Below, one piece after another: positions 1 through 8,576 of a stretch of 64,000 nt of DNA. Numbering within the stretch: the first letter of the stretch is position 1; every line of letters begins with the position of its first letter. The stretch comes from Planctomyces sp. GTDB taxonomy: Bacteria > Planctomycetota > Planctomycetia > Planctomycetales > Planctomycetaceae. Location: the NCBI GenBank assembly GCA_019636235.1, contig JAHBXW010000003.1, positions 312,001 to 376,000 on the forward strand, written 5' to 3'. Below the pieces are notes generated by a model, which saw only the letters and a list, made by a program, of their open reading frames with translations, ran no database searches and was not told where the DNA came from. The translations under genes were made by a program, and so were the position numbers.

Positions 1-572
1 TTGATCCGGCGGCCCAGGTTGTCCAGCCCCTGCGGCGTCGTCCACGCCGCGAAGCTTCCCGCGCGGACCGCGTTCTTCGGCAGGTTGAAAAACCCATCCT
101 CCGCGCCGAGTCCTCCGCTGCCCGATCCCTCAATCGAGCCCAGCCCCTCCGCCGCCACATCCAGCGGAGCATCCGCCAGCGCCGTCAGCGGGGAGTGCAA
201 AGTGCTGACGTCGGCCGTCGGCAACAGCGGCGTCAGATCGACGGAGATCATCTCTCCCACGCCGGCGCCGCCGTCGTCGCCGGTCTGCACCAATGTGTCG
301 ATGGCCGATTCCGAGCGTCCCCCGCCGACAATGTGCAGCGCGAAAATCGCCAGCAGGACGCAGTGCGCCAGCAGCGAGGCCGCCAGCGCCATGCCACGGC
401 TCGGCGACCTGGAATCAGCACTCGCCACGGTTTGGGCGGGCGGAGCTGAGGCGCCGTTCGCGGGCAGTGGCGCCGCCGCTGGCGGAATGGACGGAGTGCG
501 AGCGCCGAGGAGGCTGCTGATGGCGGCAGCCGTCGGGACGATGGGTTCTCGAAGCTGTGGAACTCGCGACAT
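1..572 (-). CDS. Membrane-anchored protein, N-terminal part (runs off left edge)
   Basis: An open minus-strand frame starts at the ATG at 572 and continues without a stop past base 1, giving about 190 residues. The first 58 residues are Pro/Ala/Ser-rich and presumably cytoplasmic. One strongly hydrophobic segment follows (about residues 60-83, MALAASLLAHCVLLAIFALH), then a Gly/Asp-rich exported part containing VDLTPLLPTADV and FFNLPKNAVRAGSFAAWTTP. This one-pass layout is common in planctomycete proteins that carry a periplasmic VWA or TonB-like domain, but that domain would lie outside the window, so no function is assigned. It is divergent from the gene at 779, with about 200 bp between them. 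The plus-strand frame over the same bases is less protein-like. Confidence 0.6.
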   Translation of the reverse strand, partial: MSRVPQLREPIVPTAAAISSLLGARTPSIPPAAAPLPANGASAPPAQTVASADSRSPSRGMALAASLLAHCVLLAIFALHIVGGGRSESAIDTLVQTGDDGGAGVGEMISVDLTPLLPTADVSTLHSPLTALADAPLDVAAEGLGSIEGSGSGGLGAEDGFFNLPKNAVRAGSFAAWTTPQGLDNLGRRI

Positions 573-778
573 GCGGCCTGCCCCGAACGGGGATCATCCC
601 AACTATAGCGGCGTCCGGCCCATCGCAGTAGAGGGGTCGTGCGGTCGATGGGAAATCGACAACTGACCAGTTCGTTCCGCAGCGTCGTGAATTCCCGCCG
701 GACGAATCGAGTCCGCATCCTCCTGCGTCTGCCTGGGGACGCGAACTCTCCCGATCGCCGCTACAAAAGTTCCCACGC

Positions 779-1342
779 ATGTTGACGGGGGCGGACGTTC
801 CGATATCATCGGGGCTGCTGACTGGTCGGGTCAGGCAAAGTCTGCGCGAGGCCTTGCGCAGCGGGTTCGTCAGTTTTGTGCCCCAACGCCTGATCATCTT
901 CGTCCTGTGCGTCGCGTATGGCCTGCCGGCCGTCGTGGGTCAGGGTCTGCACGGGCTGCTGCACAGTCTATCCGTTCCGTGCGGCGGTTGCGCGCACGGT
1001 CATTGCGAAGACGCTGTCGCCCCCCCAGCCGATCGATCCGCCGGCCGCATCGCTGCACACAGCTGCGGTCACGAGCATGACCATTCGCACGATTGCGCGA
1101 CGCGGACTGCCGAGGAGACAGCGAAGCCGCAGTTTCCAACAGGCCACCGGGTTCATCGTCCGCTGCATGACCCGCATGCGTGCGCGGTCTGCAAGTACCA
1201 GCGTTCCGCCCAATCGCCCGCGCCGCCGCCCGCCGAACTCGCGGGGGCGATGCTCGCCCTGGGCGTCTCGAACGTGTCTCCCGCCGCGCCGCCGCAGCGA
1301 TGCCTGCGGTGGTTCGATACGCGCGGCCCTCCTCCGGGGTGA
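779..1342 (+). CDS. His/Cys-rich exported protein of unknown function
   Basis: The 187-aa product has a basic N-terminus and one hydrophobic segment (about residues 38-58, RLIIFVLCVAYGLPAVVGQG) that could be a signal anchor. The rest is dense in possible metal ligands: CGGCAHGHCED, HSCGHEHDHSHDC and DPHACAVCKYQ. The last motif resembles the Cys pair of small DUF2946-like exported proteins that often accompany heavy-metal or copper genes, but similarity is too weak to name a family. The clustering of His and Cys suggests metal binding (inference). It stands alone, divergent from the gene to its left and followed by about 420 bp without a gene. I see no strong ribosome-binding site before the ATG. 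Confidence 0.6.
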   Translation: MLTGADVPISSGLLTGRVRQSLREALRSGFVSFVPQRLIIFVLCVAYGLPAVVGQGLHGLLHSLSVPCGGCAHGHCEDAVAPPADRSAGRIAAHSCGHEHDHSHDCATRTAEETAKPQFPTGHRVHRPLHDPHACAVCKYQRSAQSPAPPPAELAGAMLALGVSNVSPAAPPQRCLRWFDTRGPPPG

Positions 1343-1764
1343 ATCCGCCCGCCGGCACGCGCCGCAGTCCATGCGCGGCTGAGAACGACGACGCCCGTCT
1401 GACGCCCGGAGACTGAACCCTCCTGGCGATAACGCGGTCGGCCGCTCCTCAGCCGTCGCCTGCCGCATCGCTCGCCGGCCAGGGGAAGCGGCTTGCCCGC
1501 GCGCTGCCCGACGGACGCTCTGCGCCGCGGCCCGGAACGCTGGAGTTCGCTTCGCCCGGAACATTCACGCCCTGTCGCGCGCCTCAACCGCGCGCACGAA
1601 GACCCCCGTTGCGGTCAGATCCTTCGGCAATCTGACCCGACCAGTCGGTGGCCGGATCGGCCGCAGCGGGTTCTTGACGTCCAGCGGCAGCTGCGCTCCC
1701 GGTCTGCGCCGGCGGCGCCGCGCGCCCGCACTTCATCGCACACCCGACCCGAAAGGGGACGCTC
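1343..1764. other. Intergenic region without a convincing gene
   Basis: These 422 bp lie between the His/Cys-rich gene and the DUF1559 gene. Short open frames exist on both strands, but they are Arg/Pro/Gly-rich frames typical of non-coding high-GC DNA. The only clear element is the ribosome-binding site AAAGGGGA at the right end, six bases before the ATG at 1765. It presumably holds the promoter of the DUF1559 gene, which I could not locate with confidence. Confidence 0.5.
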
Positions 1765-2802
1765 ATGACGCTTCAGAACCTCCTGCAGAAACTGGCGCCG
1801 CCGCGCCGCCGCGGTTTCACGCTCATCGAACTGCTTGTCGTCATCGCCATCATCGCCATCCTGGTATCGCTGCTGCTGCCGGCCGTTCAGCAGGCCCGCG
1901 AAGCCGCGCGCCGCACGCAGTGCAAGAACCATCTCAAGCAGCTCGGCCTGGCGCTGCACAACTACGAAAGCACGTATCGCTGCCTGCCCGGCCTGGGAAC
2001 CCCTTCGACATTCAACTTCTCCGTTCAGGCCAAGCTGCTGCCCTACATGGAGCAGGCCAACCTGCAGCGGCTGATCGATTTCAATGTTCCGCTGCTCACG
2101 GGCAGCGGGCCCAGCCAGGTTCTGAATCCGGTCCAGGCCTTCGCGGCGGACACGCTCGTGCCGGTGTTCCTGTGCCCCAGCGACGGCGGCCCGGAGAACT
2201 ACTCCGGGGGCTACGCCGGGCTGAACTACATGGTCAGTTCGGGCTCCGGCATGCAGACCTTTTACGACGCCCGCTGGCGGACCGACGGCATCGCCTGGTA
2301 CGGCTCCTCGGTCCGGTTCCGGGACGTCACCGATGGCACGTCGAACACCGCCTTCATGGCGGAGACGATTCGCGGCACGGGCGCCACGACGGCCGGCAGC
2401 ACGCCGGCCAACAGGCTCCGGCAAATGGCCAGCGTGGGCAGCCAGTGGAGCCCGGTGTCCACATCCCCCGGAGGCGTCCATTCCGGAGGCACGACCATCA
2501 TCGAGCCGAATCTCGCGGTGGTCCTGCCCAGCGTGAATTCCTGGTCGGGAGACCGCGGCAAGGGATGGATTCGCGGCCTGGAGACCTACACGATGGTCAA
2601 CGGCTATCTGACTCCCAACAGCCCTATTCCGGACTTCACCGCGCATGGCCGGACGTGGTCCGGACCGCGCAGCCTGCACACTGGCGGAGCGCACGTGCTG
2701 TTCGGCGATGGACACGTCCGGTTCATCAGCGACAGCGTCGATCTCGCCACGTTCCGGGCGGTCTTCACCCTGGCCGGCGGCGAAGTCGTGTCGGACTTTT
2801 AA
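1765..2802 (+). CDS. DUF1559 family pseudopilin-like protein
   Basis: The 345-aa product starts with a short basic leader and a textbook type IV prepilin signal ([20 protein letters not shown], residues 17-36), with Gly-Phe at the predicted peptidase site and Glu at +5. LLPAVQQAREAARR and KNHLKQLGLALHNY follow, the conserved N-terminal helix of DUF1559. The C-terminus carries the family's H-x-G-G-x-H-V-L-F-G-D-G-H-V-R-F signature near residues 309-324. DUF1559 proteins are greatly expanded in Planctomycetes and are thought to be exported through a type II secretion or pilus-like apparatus; individual roles are unknown. Start choice is supported by AAAGGGGA six bases upstream. This is one of three family members in the window (also 8573 and 31438). 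Confidence 0.93.
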   Translation: MTLQNLLQKLAPPRRRGFTLIELLVVIAIIAILVSLLLPAVQQAREAARRTQCKNHLKQLGLALHNYESTYRCLPGLGTPSTFNFSVQAKLLPYMEQANLQRLIDFNVPLLTGSGPSQVLNPVQAFAADTLVPVFLCPSDGGPENYSGGYAGLNYMVSSGSGMQTFYDARWRTDGIAWYGSSVRFRDVTDGTSNTAFMAETIRGTGATTAGSTPANRLRQMASVGSQWSPVSTSPGGVHSGGTTIIEPNLAVVLPSVNSWSGDRGKGWIRGLETYTMVNGYLTPNSPIPDFTAHGRTWSGPRSLHTGGAHVLFGDGHVRFISDSVDLATFRAVFTLAGGEVVSDF

Positions 2803-2899
2803 CCATCTCCTGCGGCGAAACGTCTCCCCGGCCGGCGGCAGTCAGCCGGCAAGGGACGAACGCCGCTGGTCTCTCCACATCCAATCAGGCTCCACCGCC

Positions 2900-4177
2900 A
2901 TGGTCGTACCCAGTTCCCTGTTTCACTGCTGTCTGATGGCCGCGCTGTGCGGCAGTCCGGATGAGCCTGATCCCGACGTCTGGCCCGGATTCCGCGGCCG
3001 CGGCGACAGCGTTTCGATGTCGCGGAACCTCCCCGTCAGCTGGCCAGCCCGCGGCGGCCGGCGCGGAGGATGGACCGTCCGCCTTCCCGGCTACGGACAA
3101 TCCAGCCCCGTCGTCTGGCGCGACCAGACGTATGTGACAGCCGTTTCCGGCGAAGAGAAGGAGCGTCTGCATGTGATCTGCGTCGGGCTCGACGACGGCG
3201 CCCGCCGCTGGGAGTGCGAGTTCCCCGCGACGCAGCGGATGCCTGACAGCGACTCGGTCAGTCGCGGGGCGCCGACGCCCGTCGTCGCTGCGGAGGCCGT
3301 GTTCGTGATGTTCGAGAGCGGCGACCTGTTCGCCCTCACGCACGAGGGCGACGAACTCTGGCGACGGTCGCTCGTCGCCGAGTTCGGCGAGTTCAAAGGG
3401 CCGCACGGATACGCGAGCTCGCCCGTGCTGGCCGGCGGCTTCGTCGTTCTGCAGGTCTGTCATTCCGGACCTTCGTACGTGCTCGCGCTCGATCCGAAGT
3501 CCGGCGACACGGCCTGGAGAACCGATCATCCGTCCCAGACGGGCTGGAGCACTCCGGCGGTCGTTTCCAGCGACGACGGCGAACTGGTGATCGTTTCGTC
3601 CGCTGGCAGCGTGCGTGCGTACGACGCCCGGGACGGCCGCGAACAGTGGTTTGTCGTTGGCCTGGCCGGGAACAGCACGGCATCGCCATCGGTCGCCGGC
3701 GACCTGGTGCTGATCGGCGCCAGCCAACGCGAAGCGGCCAGCCCGGCGAACAGCCTGGGCATCCGGCTGGGCGGGGCGGGGGACGTCACCGAATCGCACG
3801 TGGTCTGGCGGTCGCCGCGCGCGTCGACGGGGTATTCGTCTCCCGTCGCTGCGCACGGACTGGCCTGGTTCGTGAACAAGTCCGGCGTCGCCGCCTGCGT
3901 GGATGTCGCGACCGGCGAGGTTCTCTGGACGGTTCGGCTGCCGGGCGAGTGCTGGGCATCTCCCGCGGCGTTCGACGACAAAGTGGCGTTCTTCTGCAAG
4001 GGGGGCGACGTCGTCGTTTATCGCGCCGCGCCCGAAGAGGAACTGCTCGGCGAAAGCAGCGTTTCCGCGACAGACATCGTGTATGGCATCGCCGCCGTCG
4101 ACGCGGCGTGGCTGGTCCGCACCGGCCGCAGTCTGATCAAGGTCGCGGCCGATCCCGGAACCGCCAATGCGCCCTGA
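2900..4177 (+). CDS. PQQ-like beta-propeller (outer membrane protein assembly BamB-like) protein
   Basis: The 425-aa product is built of repeated blades with the PQQ-propeller pattern of a hydrophobic strand, a G-D-x-x-W turn and 'W' anchors: DDGARRWECEFP, HEGDELWRRSLV, SGDTAWRTDH, RDGREQWFVV, ATGEVLWTVRLP. The opening PDVWPGFRGRGDSVS is the W-P-x-F-R-G-x-x-G motif common at the start of exported planctomycete PQQ-repeat proteins. The ATG at 2900 gives a short hydrophobic leader (MVVPSSLFHCCLMAALCG), so export is likely. The open frame continues upstream to 2645, but that part overlaps the DUF1559 gene and looks like a shadow. It is probably a scaffold or binding protein; the dehydrogenase-type PQQ ligands cannot be judged by eye. 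Confidence 0.85.
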   Translation: MVVPSSLFHCCLMAALCGSPDEPDPDVWPGFRGRGDSVSMSRNLPVSWPARGGRRGGWTVRLPGYGQSSPVVWRDQTYVTAVSGEEKERLHVICVGLDDGARRWECEFPATQRMPDSDSVSRGAPTPVVAAEAVFVMFESGDLFALTHEGDELWRRSLVAEFGEFKGPHGYASSPVLAGGFVVLQVCHSGPSYVLALDPKSGDTAWRTDHPSQTGWSTPAVVSSDDGELVIVSSAGSVRAYDARDGREQWFVVGLAGNSTASPSVAGDLVLIGASQREAASPANSLGIRLGGAGDVTESHVVWRSPRASTGYSSPVAAHGLAWFVNKSGVAACVDVATGEVLWTVRLPGECWASPAAFDDKVAFFCKGGDVVVYRAAPEEELLGESSVSATDIVYGIAAVDAAWLVRTGRSLIKVAADPGTANAP

Positions 4178-4232
4178 CCATTCCCGGGTCCCTTCAGTGA
4201 ATTCCTGCAACTCCTTCGAAAGTCATCGATCC

Positions 4233-5693
4233 ATGTCACGTATGAAGAAGTTCCCCTGGCTGCTCGCGATGTTGACCGGCTTCGGGCCGTTCAGCCTCGG
4301 CTGCGGGTCCGCATCCAACGCCGCGCCGCCGCCCGCCGTCGAAACGACATCCAGCACGCCGACCACCACACCCGCCGCCCAGCGAACCGCTCGGCCCCGA
4401 CCGCTGACGCGCCTGTTCTTCGAAGATCACGCGACGCAGCAGCTTCGCTGGGCAACGGTCCTGATCGACGGCGACAAGACGTTGACGCTCGAGTCTCCCG
4501 CGGCCGTCCCGGGAGTCCCGCCGCTGGACGCCGAACGGCAGAAGCTCGTCCAGATGCGGCAGACCGACCGTTACATCGTTCTGGGCATCCGCGATGACGA
4601 TGGCGGACAGTTCGCCAGCGGCTGGACGCTCGTCGATTCCGGCGTCAGCTATCGCGATCACGGAGATCACGGCCACTGGTCGTTCCGCGACGCACCCTCC
4701 GTCCTCGCCAGCCAGGTCGACGCACAGCAGGGCAACCCGGCGCACGTCTACGAGTACGATGGCCGCGTGTACGTCGCCAATGACCAGAAGGGCGGCTACA
4801 CCCGAATCGATCCGCTGTCGCTCGAGCCCGGCCAGCCGGTCTCGCCGGCCGGCGTTTCGAAGTTCATTGAAGGGGGCGGCAACCACATCACGCTGGCGGT
4901 TGTCGACGACAAGGTCGGGTATTCGTGCTGGATCGACGGCGGCGGCCCCAGGAAGGGTCAAGTCGATGTGACGCTGCTGTCGGCCGATCCGCCGAAGCCC
5001 GCATACTCGCTGGCGCTGCCGACCGGAGGCATTCACGGCGCGATCGCCAACTCGGGCAAGGTGTTCTTCGCTCCGTCGGACGGCATCTGCTGGGTCGAAG
5101 CGGACCTGACCGCCTCGCAAAAGCCGGAGGACGTGACGATCCGCCACATCTCGCTGGGCAGCGCGGACGGCAAGCCGCGTCGGACGGGCGCGTTCGTCAG
5201 CCACGGCCGGTATGTGATTTTCGTGACGGGCAAGGGCGCCGACACGCACCTGGCGATCGTGGACGCCGCGGTCGACGAGCCGTCCGTGAAGCTGGTCCCG
5301 CTCAGCGTCAAGGACGGTGGCAAGGCCGTGACGCCGGCCATCGCAACCACGCCGCAGGGAGCGCCGCTGGCGTTCGTCTTCCATGACCATGACGCGGACC
5401 TCGACATCCAGGACCAACTGGAGATCGTGGAGCTTGATCCAAATGGCGACGGCGATTGCCGCGACCTCAGGGTCCTGAAGTCGCTGGCGATCGGCCCCAG
5501 CGCCGTGGAGGGACACAACGGCCATCACGCGATCACATTCGACGCCGACCGCAGGTTCGGGTTCTTCACGAACCCGGGCGACGGCACGATCACGGCCCTG
5601 TCGCTGTTGACGCTCGAGCCGGCGGCGACATTCCCGGTCGGCGGCAAGCCCACGGCCATCATCGCCCGCGGCAGCCGGGACATTCCGGACTGA
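4233..5693 (+). CDS. Secreted lipoprotein, probable beta-propeller, unknown function
   Basis: The 486-aa product begins MSRMKKFPWLLAMLTGF and reaches a lipobox-like SLGCG at about residues 24-28, so it should be a lipid-anchored exported protein. The Ala/Thr/Pro-rich linker after the Cys is typical of such lipoproteins. The body has repeated short beta-strand blocks and ends with GYNGHH-like and DGTITALSLLTLEPAATFPVGGKPTAII. That end resembles the YVTN/NHL-type propeller repeats of surface proteins. The ATG at 4233 is preferred over the one at 4167 because it places the basic and hydrophobic parts of the signal correctly; 4242 is also possible. It follows the PQQ propeller at 55 bp and may be cotranscribed with it. 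Confidence 0.75.
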   Translation: MSRMKKFPWLLAMLTGFGPFSLGCGSASNAAPPPAVETTSSTPTTTPAAQRTARPRPLTRLFFEDHATQQLRWATVLIDGDKTLTLESPAAVPGVPPLDAERQKLVQMRQTDRYIVLGIRDDDGGQFASGWTLVDSGVSYRDHGDHGHWSFRDAPSVLASQVDAQQGNPAHVYEYDGRVYVANDQKGGYTRIDPLSLEPGQPVSPAGVSKFIEGGGNHITLAVVDDKVGYSCWIDGGGPRKGQVDVTLLSADPPKPAYSLALPTGGIHGAIANSGKVFFAPSDGICWVEADLTASQKPEDVTIRHISLGSADGKPRRTGAFVSHGRYVIFVTGKGADTHLAIVDAAVDEPSVKLVPLSVKDGGKAVTPAIATTPQGAPLAFVFHDHDADLDIQDQLEIVELDPNGDGDCRDLRVLKSLAIGPSAVEGHNGHHAITFDADRRFGFFTNPGDGTITALSLLTLEPAATFPVGGKPTAIIARGSRDIPD

Positions 5694-5716
5694 CGTCCCG
5701 CGATTGAGATGCGACT

Positions 5717-5757
5717 GTCGCGACGGGAGGCGGATCGGAGTCCCCTCCCGCCGCGAC
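5717..5757. terminator. Bidirectional terminator hairpin
   Basis: A 14-bp stem with a single mismatch (left arm 5717-5730, right arm 5744-5757, GTCGCGACGGGAGG against CCTCCCGCCGCGAC) encloses a 13-nt loop. It lies between the converging stops of the lipoprotein gene (5693) and hemW (5789), where a shared terminator is expected. No T-tract follows on either strand, so termination efficiency is uncertain. Confidence 0.6.
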
Positions 5758-5788
5758 GTCTTGGGGCTCATGGGTTCGGCGAATCCCT

Positions 5789-6976
5789 TCACAGCGGACT
5801 GAGAAACTCCATCAGCACCGTGTCCGCCACGCATCGCCCCTCGCGCGTCAGCCTCAGCCAGCCCGACGATTCCTCCAGCCAGCCCGCGGAAACCAGCCGC
5901 TCAAACGCCGCGCCCGCCAGGGATCGCGGCGCCGCCCCGAAACGACGCTCGAACGCCGCACTGTCGATGCCCCGCGTCCGACGCAGCCCCAGCATGGCGG
6001 CCTCCCGCGCGCGATCCTCTGGCGACAACTCCTCGACGAGCGCCGGCGGGGCGACTTCGCGGGTCAAAGTCCGCGCGATCCAGGTTGTCGTGCTGCGATG
6101 ATTCTGTCGCCGTACGCCTCCCAGATACGAAGCCGCTCCCGGACCGAACGCCCAGCACGACCGCGCGTCCCAGTAGGTCTCATTGTGCCGACACTCGAAC
6201 CCCGGCCGCGCGAAGTTCGAAATCTCATACTGCGGGACTCCAGCGGCGGGCAGTTGCTCCATCGCCAGCTCGTACATCTCCCGCTCCAGGTCCTCCGGCG
6301 ACTGCCGCAGCGCGCCGCGCTCCCGGCGCGACCAGAACGACGTCCCCTTCTCGAACGTCAGCCCGTAGGTCGACACATGCGCCGGCTCCAACGCCAGGCA
6401 CGCCTCCAGACTGGCGCTCCAGTCCGCCAGCGACTGCCCGGGCGTCCCGAAGATCAGGTCGACGCCGACGTTCGGAATCGCCCGCCGCACGCGCCGCACG
6501 GCGTCCCGGGCCTCAATCCCGGTGTGATCGCGCTCCAGCAGCCGCAGCTCTCCCGGCTGAAAACTCTGCACGCCGATGCTGACGCGGTTGACGCCCGCCT
6601 GAACGAGCGCCGCCAGCCGCTCGTTATCCAGATCCAGCGGGTTCGCCTCGATCGAACACTCGCCTTCCGGAACCAGCGAAATGCGGGACCCGACAATGCC
6701 GAACAGCCGGGCCAACTGATCCGGCGACAGATGCGACGGCGTTCCGCCTCCGAAGAACAGCGTGTCGACCTCGACCGGCCCGGGCAGTTCCCGCTCGATC
6801 TCCAGCGCCAGCGCGTCGAGATACCGGTCGATCAGGTCGTCCCGCCCGGCGATCAGCGTGAAATCGCAATACCCGCAGCGGTGCCGGCAGAAGGGGACAT
6901 GCACGTACGCGGCCCGCGGCGGCCCCCAGGGGGCAATGGCCGGTTCGACCGCGCGGGGAGATTCCGATCGCGACAT
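5789..6976 (-). CDS. hemW: HemW-like radical SAM protein (coproporphyrinogen III oxidase-like)
   Basis: The 395-aa product carries the radical-SAM iron-sulfur motif of the HemN/HemW family, C30-RHR-C34-GY-C37, in the context YVHVPFCRHRCGYCDF. The SAM-binding GGGTPSHL follows, then the conserved blocks EANPLD, NRVSIGVQSF and DLIFGTPGQS. The C-terminal HemN_C region (EEMLGLR-like, here REAAMLGLRRTRGID) is present. HemW-type proteins bind and transfer heme rather than oxidise coproporphyrinogen; the absence of the extra N-terminal region of true HemN favours HemW. The start at 6976 lies 11 bp after the stop of the histidine kinase gene, making it the last gene of a four-gene leftward operon. Confidence 0.92.
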   Translation of the reverse strand: MSRSESPRAVEPAIAPWGPPRAAYVHVPFCRHRCGYCDFTLIAGRDDLIDRYLDALALEIERELPGPVEVDTLFFGGGTPSHLSPDQLARLFGIVGSRISLVPEGECSIEANPLDLDNERLAALVQAGVNRVSIGVQSFQPGELRLLERDHTGIEARDAVRRVRRAIPNVGVDLIFGTPGQSLADWSASLEACLALEPAHVSTYGLTFEKGTSFWSRRERGALRQSPEDLEREMYELAMEQLPAAGVPQYEISNFARPGFECRHNETYWDARSCWAFGPGAASYLGGVRRQNHRSTTTWIARTLTREVAPPALVEELSPEDRAREAAMLGLRRTRGIDSAAFERRFGAAPRSLAGAAFERLVSAGWLEESSGWLRLTREGRCVADTVLMEFLSPL

Positions 6977-6987
6977 CGTCCGACGCC

Positions 6988-7833
6988 TCACCACCAGGAG
7001 CGCGTCGCCGGCAGCGACACCGTGAACCGCGTGCCGCGACCCGGTTCGCTGTCGCACTCGATCGTCCCGTTGTGCGCCTCGACGATCTTGCGGACCGTCG
7101 GCAGGCCCAGCCCGCTGCCGTTGGGCTTCGTCGAGAAGAACACGTCGAACAGCCGGAGCCGCACGGCTTCCGGCATCCCCTGCCCGCTGTCGATGACCTG
7201 CAGCAGGACGCGGCCGTCGCGGGCCAGCGTCTGGATTTCGAGCTGGCCGCCGTCGGGCATCGCCTCCTGCGCGTTCCGCGCGAGATTCATCAGCACCAGC
7301 CGCAACAGGTTCGGATCGACGCGGACCGGCGGCAGGCTGGCCGAGAGGTGCGGCGACAGCTCGATCCGGCAGGCCCGCGCCTCCGGCTGATAGAAGTCGA
7401 TGAACTCCGCCACCAGCCGGCTGAGGTCCCGCTCCTGAAGGTCCGGTTCGCCGGCGCGGGCGAACTGCAGAAAGTCCCCCAGCAGGTCCTGCAGCCGCGA
7501 GCATTCGTGGCGGATGGTGTCCAATTTCCGGCCGATCCGCTGCTGCCGCGGATCGTCCCCCAACTGGAGGTCCTCGCACAGCAGGTCGAGATTCATGCGG
7601 ATGGTGGACAATGGGTTGCGGAGTTCATGGGCGAGTCCTCCGGCGAGCGTGGCGATCTCGGTGTACTGGCGGCGGAAGCGTTCGGAATCGTCGCTGGCGG
7701 CGGCGGAAGTGTCCGCCGGTTCCGGAGCAGTGTCGGTGGGCGCGGGCTGGCCGTTGCGGCGCGCACGCTCGGCGGTCGGCGGAACCATTTCCTCCGCGGT
7801 CGACGGGTTCGCTCGGTAGCCGCTGCTGCTCAT
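6988..7833 (-). CDS. Soluble sensor histidine kinase (NtrB-like)
   Basis: The 281-aa product has a disordered Pro/Ala/Thr-rich N-terminus of about 50 residues, no transmembrane segment and no recognisable PAS domain. The dimerisation/phosphoacceptor helix follows, with H69 in GGLAHELRNPLSTIRMNL. The ATP-binding domain shows the N box NLARNAQEAMP, the G1 box DSGQGMP and the G2 box GSGLGLPTVRKIVEAHNG. It is therefore a cytoplasmic kinase of the NtrB type. No response regulator is adjacent; the NtrC-class protein encoded at 38799 is the only obvious regulator in the window and could be a partner (inference). The ATG at 7833 is used; an ATG at 7887 would add 18 residues. Confidence 0.9.
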   Translation of the reverse strand: MSSSGYRANPSTAEEMVPPTAERARRNGQPAPTDTAPEPADTSAAASDDSERFRRQYTEIATLAGGLAHELRNPLSTIRMNLDLLCEDLQLGDDPRQQRIGRKLDTIRHECSRLQDLLGDFLQFARAGEPDLQERDLSRLVAEFIDFYQPEARACRIELSPHLSASLPPVRVDPNLLRLVLMNLARNAQEAMPDGGQLEIQTLARDGRVLLQVIDSGQGMPEAVRLRLFDVFFSTKPNGSGLGLPTVRKIVEAHNGTIECDSEPGRGTRFTVSLPATRSWW

Positions 7834-7922
7834 GAATTCGACGTGGACACCGACTCGGGCTGGTACCCGATCATCGTAGCAGGCCACCGGCGTTCGCGGC
7901 GCTCGATCTCAGGCGGCGCGGC

Positions 7923-8576
7923 TCACTCAATCACGATCACTCGCGTCGCCCGCAGCAGGTGCATCGGCAACGGCTCCGGGTATTCGAACCCGCTGTCGCC
8001 ATGCGGCGGAACCTCGACGAGGACGATCCACAGGTCGTATTCGCCGGCTTGCAGCGGTGCGTTGACCGTCTCGCGGAATGACATCCGGCCGTCAGAAGAC
8101 TGCTCAGGGATGAATTCCCGGTAGGACTTCGTCGTTCCGGTGCGATCATCGCCGCTATGGATTCTCCAGACGGCGCGAACGACGGGGTACGCCTTGCCGG
8201 CGTGGCGCGCCATCCAGTCGTTGTACCCCGAGTAAATCGGCGACCACATCGGCCGCCTGCCGGGCGGCATCCACCGACTCGGATCGCTGGTGAATTTCCC
8301 GGCGACGGAGAATGCCTCCTTGACGCGCACGGTCCGCACATCCGGGGATGGATCGCCGTCGCCTGTCAGAACCGCCACCGACTCGACGTCCGCGACATCG
8401 CCCGCCACGAGTCCCGGCCGCTCCCGGGGCGGCGTCGGCGTCGGCTCTCCTCGTCCTCCGTACAGCCAGATGCCGACGGAAACAAACAGCAGGAACACAA
8501 TCGCCCAGCCTGCCGCCCGAACCGAGACGCGTCTCTGCTGCACCGTGCTCCCTCCGCGAAATCCCCTCGGAATCAC
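7923..8576 (-). CDS. Single-pass membrane protein of unknown function
   Basis: The 217-aa product has one N-terminal membrane segment (about residues 23-40, AGWAIVFLLFVSVGIWLYGG) after a positively charged tail. An extracytoplasmic part of about 175 residues follows, rich in beta-prone sequence such as KAYPVVRAVWRIHSG and AGEYDLWIVLVEVPPHG, suggesting an immunoglobulin-like sandwich. I do not recognise a family. Its ATG overlaps the stop of the upstream DUF1559 gene (ATGA at 8573-8576), so the two are translationally coupled and may work together. The histidine kinase gene follows at 89 bp. Confidence 0.72.
   Translation of the reverse strand: MIPRGFRGGSTVQQRRVSVRAAGWAIVFLLFVSVGIWLYGGRGEPTPTPPRERPGLVAGDVADVESVAVLTGDGDPSPDVRTVRVKEAFSVAGKFTSDPSRWMPPGRRPMWSPIYSGYNDWMARHAGKAYPVVRAVWRIHSGDDRTGTTKSYREFIPEQSSDGRMSFRETVNAPLQAGEYDLWIVLVEVPPHGDSGFEYPEPLPMHLLRATRVIVIE

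Noticed and set aside
1615-2715. A 366-codon minus-strand frame over the DUF1559 gene
   Set aside because: The plus strand encodes a clear DUF1559 protein with a prepilin signal and ribosome-binding site.
4236-5834. A 532-codon minus-strand frame
   Set aside because: Antisense to the lipoprotein gene and lacking any motif; it also crosses the terminator at 5717-5757.
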